DNA from: Pimelobacter simplex
GTDB lineage: Bacteria; Actinomycetota; Actinomycetes; Propionibacteriales; Nocardioidaceae
Length of the DNA stretch: 64,000 bases
Reading direction: 5' to 3'
Assembly: GCA_016803235.1 (NCBI GenBank)
Contig: JADCLI010000010.1
Span: forward strand, 80,353-144,352
In this document: positions 60,420 through 64,000 of the stretch, piece by piece
How the letters are laid out: each line of letters opens with the position of its first letter
How positions within the stretch are numbered: the first letter of the stretch is position 1
The notes under the pieces: generated by a model
Told to the model about the DNA's origin: nothing
The model's input: the letters and a program-made list of their open reading frames with translations, nothing else
Databases searched by the model: none
Translations under genes and position numbers: made by a program

Positions 60420-61414
60420 TGGCCGGAAGCGGAACCGCGCACCTGCGCCCTGAGCAGGCGCCGGTCCTCACCGTCGACGACATGGTGGTCGAGTTCCCCG
60501 TCGGGCGCGGGCAGAAGGTGCACGCGGTGTCGGGGCTCAGCCTCGACCTGCTGGCGGGGGAGACCCTGGGCATCCTCGGCGAGTCCGGCTGCGGCAAGTC
60601 CACCGCCGGCCGCGCAGTGATGCAGCTGCCGTCGCCGACGTCCGGCAGGGTCCGGCTCGGCGAGCGCGAGCTGACCGGCCTCACCTCGCGCCCGCTGCGC
60701 AAGGCGCGCTCGCGGATGCAGATGATCATGCAGGACCCGACGTCCTCGCTGAACCCGCGCCGCAAGGTGAAGGACCTGGTCACCGAGGGCCTGGCGATCT
60801 GGGGCTTCGAGGGCACCAAGCAGGAGAAGGAGGAGCTCGTCCGCGAGACCCTCTCCGCCGTCGGCCTCGATCCCGACGTGGTCTGGGACCGCCGCCCGCA
60901 CGAGCTGTCCGGAGGCCAGTGCCAGCGGGTGTGCATCGCCCGCGCGCTGATGATGAACCCCGAGGTCCTCATCTGCGACGAGCCGGTCTCCGCGCTCGAC
61001 GTCTCGGTGCAGGCCCAGATCCTCAACCTGCTCGAGCGCACCAAGGAGCGCTACGACCTGAGCATGGTCTTCATCGCGCACGACGTGTCGGTCGTGAAGA
61101 ACATCAGCGACCGGGTGATGGTGCTCTACCTCGGCAAGACCTGCGAGGTCATCCCCTCGGGCCGGATCGACAGCGACGCCGCCCACCCCTACACGCAGAT
61201 GCTCCTGGCCTCGATCCCCGGCGCCGGTGACCGCGAGCTGAGCGACTCGGCCGCCGCCGTCGAGCTGCCCTCGCCGCTCGACCCGCCCTCGGGCTGCCGC
61301 TTCCGCACCCGCTGCCCGCTGGCCACCGAGCGCTGCGCCGCCGAGGAGCCGGAGCTGCGCGAGGTCCGTCCCGGGCAGTACGTCGCCTGCCACCACCCGA
61401 TCATCGAGGAGTGA
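60419..61414 (+). CDS. ABC transporter ATPase, DppF-like
   Basis: 331 residues. Walker A GESGCGKS, signature LSGGQCQRV, Walker B LICDEPVSALD; C-terminal GCRFRTRCPLATERC. Both ATPases carry the peptide-importer tail, so the transporter is of the peptide class. ATG 60419 overlaps the DppD-like stop (TGATG). Confidence 0.92.
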   Translation: MAGSGTAHLRPEQAPVLTVDDMVVEFPVGRGQKVHAVSGLSLDLLAGETLGILGESGCGKSTAGRAVMQLPSPTSGRVRLGERELTGLTSRPLRKARSRMQMIMQDPTSSLNPRRKVKDLVTEGLAIWGFEGTKQEKEELVRETLSAVGLDPDVVWDRRPHELSGGQCQRVCIARALMMNPEVLICDEPVSALDVSVQAQILNLLERTKERYDLSMVFIAHDVSVVKNISDRVMVLYLGKTCEVIPSGRIDSDAAHPYTQMLLASIPGAGDRELSDSAAAVELPSPLDPPSGCRFRTRCPLATERCAAEEPELREVRPGQYVACHHPIIEE

Positions 61415-61419
61415 CCCAG

Positions 61420-62847
61420 ATGAGCAGCGCCGCACTTCCCGACGCGATCGCCACCGCCGCCGCGATCCGCAGCGGCGAGACCAGCGCCCGCGAGGTGGTC
61501 GAGGAGAGCATCCGCCGCATCGAGAAGCTCGACCCGCAGCTCAACGCGATGGTCGGCACCCGGTACGACGAGGCGCTGGCCGAGGTCGACGCCGGGCTGC
61601 CCGACGGTCCGCTGACCGGGGTCCCGGTGGTCATCAAGTCACTGGCCGCCGACGTCGCCGGGCTGCCCACCACCGGCGGCAGCCGGCTGTGGGCCGACAA
61701 GGTCGCGAGTGCCGACAGCGAGCTCGTCCGGCGCTACAAGGCCGCAGGCATGGTGGTGCTGGGCACCACCAACACCCCCGAGCTCGGCAAGAACGCGAGC
61801 ACCGAGCCGGTCCTGCACGGCGCCTGCCACAACCCGTGGTCGCTCGAGCACTCGACCGGCGGGTCCAGCGGCGGCTCGGCCGCCGCGGTCGCGGCGGGGC
61901 TGGTGCCCGTCGCCCACGGCAACGACGGCGGTGGCTCGGTGCGGATCCCGGCCGCGGTGTGCGGCCTGTTCGGACTCAAGCCGAGCCGCGGTCTGATCCC
62001 CGGGGCGCCGTACCCCTCGACCATCTCGTCGCCCACCAGCGTCCACGGGGCGCTGACCACCACCGTCCGCGACTCCGCGCTGATGCTCGACATCTCCGCC
62101 GGTCGGGCGCCGGGGCAGGCGACCTTCGGCGCCACGCCGCCCACCGGCGGCTACCTCGGTTGCGTCGACCAGGACCCGGCCCGCCTGCGGATCGGCATCG
62201 CCACCGTCGTCCCCGACGGACCGGCGGTCGACCCCGAGGGTGTCGCGGCCGCTCGTCGTACGGCGGATCTGCTGACCGACCTCGGGCACGAGGTCGTCGA
62301 GACCACCCTGCCCGTCGCCTATCCCGACTACGCCCGCCACTCGGGCGTGATCATGGGGGCCAACCTGGTCGCGCACGTCGACGACCGCCTCGCCGAGCTC
62401 GGGCGGGAGCTGCGCGACGACGACATCGAGCCGTTCACGCGGGTGATGTACGACCGCTACTCCTCGATGCCGATGGCGGACCTGCTGCGGGCGCTCGAGG
62501 GCTTCGAGCAGGTCGGCTTCGCCACCTCCGCGCTCTTCCGCGGCGCAGACGCGTTCGACGTCGTGCTCACACCCGTGCTGTGCCTGCGGACGCCGAGGCT
62601 GGGGGTGCTCGACACGACCACCCCCGAGGTCATGTACACCGTCGCGCCCGGCATGGCGGGCTTCACGAGCCTGGTCAACGTCACCGGCGGCTCGGCGATG
62701 TCGGTGCCGGCGGGCTTCGACTCCGAGGGCCTGCCGCTCGGCGCGCACTTCTTCACCGACCTCGGCGGCGAGCCGCTGCTGCTCTCGCTCGCGGCCCAGC
62801 TGGAGCGGGTCGCGCCCTGGCCGCGGCACGCGCCCCTCGCCGGCTGA
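61420..62847 (+). CDS. Amidase-signature hydrolase
   Basis: 475 residues. Ser-cisSer-Lys triad: Lys73 (VVIKSLAA), cis-Ser149 in GGSSGGS, nucleophile Ser173 (GGGSVRIPA). Hydrolyses amide bonds of unknown acyl group. ATG 61420 follows GAGGAG with eight-base spacing; the GTG at 61411 lies within the DppF stop and would add three residues. Part of the ABC operon, so amide import and hydrolysis may be linked. Confidence 0.9.
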   Translation: MSSAALPDAIATAAAIRSGETSAREVVEESIRRIEKLDPQLNAMVGTRYDEALAEVDAGLPDGPLTGVPVVIKSLAADVAGLPTTGGSRLWADKVASADSELVRRYKAAGMVVLGTTNTPELGKNASTEPVLHGACHNPWSLEHSTGGSSGGSAAAVAAGLVPVAHGNDGGGSVRIPAAVCGLFGLKPSRGLIPGAPYPSTISSPTSVHGALTTTVRDSALMLDISAGRAPGQATFGATPPTGGYLGCVDQDPARLRIGIATVVPDGPAVDPEGVAAARRTADLLTDLGHEVVETTLPVAYPDYARHSGVIMGANLVAHVDDRLAELGRELRDDDIEPFTRVMYDRYSSMPMADLLRALEGFEQVGFATSALFRGADAFDVVLTPVLCLRTPRLGVLDTTTPEVMYTVAPGMAGFTSLVNVTGGSAMSVPAGFDSEGLPLGAHFFTDLGGEPLLLSLAAQLERVAPWPRHAPLAG

Positions 62848-62867
62848 GCCCCGCCGACAAGCCCGCC

Positions 62868-63587
62868 GTGGTGGAGCTGCTCGTCCTCGCCGCGGTCGCG
62901 GCGGTGGTCTTCGTGGTGGCCGCACTGGTCCAGGCGGTGACCGGCTTCGGCTCCGCACTGGCCGCCGTACCCGGCCTGCTGCTCGTCACCGACCCGGCCC
63001 GGGCGGTGGTCGCGGCGACCGTCGTCAGCCTGGTCCTGACGGCGGGCATCGCGGTGCGGGAGCGGGAGCACGTCGACCGGCGGGACGCGGCCGTGCTCAC
63101 TCTCACCGGCCTCGTCGGCATGCCCGTCGGGCTCGTGCTGCTGGCGGTCGCCGCCGAGGGACCGCTGTCGGCCGGGATCGCCGTCGCGATGCTGGTGATG
63201 GTCGCGCTGCTGGTGGCCGGGCTCCGCGTCGGCCGGCGTGGCCTGCCGGTCGTCGGCGTCGTCAGTGGGGGACTGCTGACCTCGACCGGGATGAACGGGC
63301 CACCGCTGGTGATGGCGCTCGTCGACCGGGAGCCGCGGCGCTACCGGGCCACCCTGCAGGCCGTCTTCGCCGGCCAGGACGTCGTCGCGGTCGCGGCCTT
63401 CGTGGTCCTCGGCCACGTCGACTCCGAGGTGCTGGCGCTCGCTCTCGGCGGGGTCGCCGGCCTGCCGCTCGGCTGGCGCCTGGGCGACGCGGTCTTCCAC
63501 CGGGTCTCGCCGGTCCAGCTGCGCCCGCTCGTCATCGCCACGCTCCTCGCCTCGGCGCTCGCGGTGCTGGGGACCGCGGTGGCTTGA
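62868..63587 (+). CDS. TauE/SafE-family membrane permease
   Basis: 239 residues with six to seven membrane segments; family pattern VQAVTGFGSALAAVPGLLLV at the N-terminus and a repeated half beginning GMNGPPLVMALV. The family includes sulfite or organosulfonate exporters. Short end of the usual length; GTG 62868 or 62871. It may belong to the amidase unit (20 bases downstream of the amidase stop). Confidence 0.82.
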   Translation: MVELLVLAAVAAVVFVVAALVQAVTGFGSALAAVPGLLLVTDPARAVVAATVVSLVLTAGIAVREREHVDRRDAAVLTLTGLVGMPVGLVLLAVAAEGPLSAGIAVAMLVMVALLVAGLRVGRRGLPVVGVVSGGLLTSTGMNGPPLVMALVDREPRRYRATLQAVFAGQDVVAVAAFVVLGHVDSEVLALALGGVAGLPLGWRLGDAVFHRVSPVQLRPLVIATLLASALAVLGTAVA

Positions 63588-63625
63588 GGAGCTCCGCGGG
63601 TCCGGCCAACGGACATGCCTGCGTC

Positions 63626-63649
63626 CCCGCAGACGTGGGGTCCTGCGGG
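63626..63649. terminator. Hairpin between TauE and HNH genes
   Basis: CCCGCAG, 10-base loop, CTGCGGG. No U-tract. It lies between convergent genes and may act as a bidirectional stop. Confidence 0.35.
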
Positions 63650-63665
63650 ATGTGGGGCGGGGTCG

Positions 63666-64000
63666 CTACTCGTCGGGCGGGCTGGTGTCGTGGATGGGGT
63701 GGGTGCCGCGGTGGTCGACGCGGAACCGGTGGCCGTTGGGGCTGGTCCACACGTAGGAGCCCGGCATCACGGTGTCGTAGTGCCAGGTGGAGTGGGTCTT
63801 GGCCCGGTGGTGCCGCCTGCAGAGGGGGACGAGGTTGCACGGGCAGGTCGGTCCGCCGTCGGCCCAGGGTTGGTGGTGGTCGATGTCGCACCTGGTCGCC
63901 GGACGCGAACAGTGCGGGAACCGGCAGGTGTGGTCACGCAGCTGCACGCGGGTCTTGTGCCGGTCGGGGACCTCGTAGGCGGTGATCGGGACGTGGTCGG
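63666..64000 (-). CDS. HNH endonuclease, DUF222-type, C-terminal part
   Basis: The frame runs off the right end of the window, so only about the last 111 residues are seen. HNH site: DHHQPWADGGPTCPCNLVPLCRRHHRAKTH, with surrounding zinc-like Cys (CRFPHC). Upstream in frame is EVPDRHKTRVQLRDHT, typical of the DUF222-HNH (13E12-like) proteins that are abundant in Nocardioides-like genomes. Function in the cell is unknown. Confidence 0.8.
   Translation of the reverse strand, partial: DHVPITAYEVPDRHKTRVQLRDHTCRFPHCSRPATRCDIDHHQPWADGGPTCPCNLVPLCRRHHRAKTHSTWHYDTVMPGSYVWTSPNGHRFRVDHRGTHPIHDTSPPDE

Overview
The window is one contiguous stretch of a very GC-rich actinobacterial chromosome. Many GTG starts, leaderless-type promoters (TANNNT 6-9 bases before the start codon), the gene order rpsP-khpA-rimM-trmD-rplS-lepB-rnhB and dprA-xerC-rpsB-tsf, and a steroid catabolic cluster all point to a Nocardioides-like member of the Nocardioidaceae. 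That assignment is an inference from gene content. No rRNA, tRNA or CRISPR array was recognised.

Bases 1-22.6 kb are mostly housekeeping. They hold the end of an ATP-grasp gene, the rpsP-khpA-rimM-trmD-rplS ribosome/tRNA modification genes (trmD is fused to a GNAT domain), lepB, rnhB, a small DUF2469-type gene, two divergent pairs of Tad-pilus pseudopilin-like genes, yraN-comM-dprA-xerC, a secreted M23 peptidase, rpsB-tsf, an unusual SPFH/zinc-ribbon/small membrane protein cassette, and pyrH-frr-cdsA. Several strong hairpin terminators are present.

Bases 22.6-40.7 kb are mixed metabolism: tryptophan 2,3-dioxygenase with a probable kynureninase, rlmN, GNAT, a Tat-exported phosphoesterase, a GT4 mannosyltransferase-like enzyme, a LOG protein, metY-metX, a maleylacetate reductase, a RIO kinase, an SDR, a secreted M1 peptidase, and small membrane, PH-domain, thioredoxin/TPR and EI24 proteins. 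A 203-bp inverted-repeat element lies between two convergent genes at 27.0-27.2 kb.

Bases 40.7-62.8 kb form an accessory cluster for the steroid nucleus: KshA (9alpha-hydroxylase), KstD-type dehydrogenases, and HsaA, HsaB, HsaC and HsaD for aromatic A-ring hydroxylation, meta cleavage and hydrolysis. With them are SDRs, a MaoC hydratase, a thioesterase, IclR and TetR regulators, an Opp/Dpp-type ABC transporter without a binding protein, and an amidase. Seven copies of a 15-bp dyad (consensus TYCCRST-S-ASYGGRA, some copies degenerate) lie upstream of seven transcription units here, each 29-31 bp before a -10-like hexamer. This looks like one coordinated, probably activated, regulon. The two catabolic arms converge on a REP-like repeat array that encloses a single-domain GIY-YIG nuclease gene. 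The repeat has been absorbed into the C-terminus of the flanking flavoprotein.

The last part holds a TauE-type permease and the 3' end of an HNH/DUF222-type endonuclease that runs off the window.
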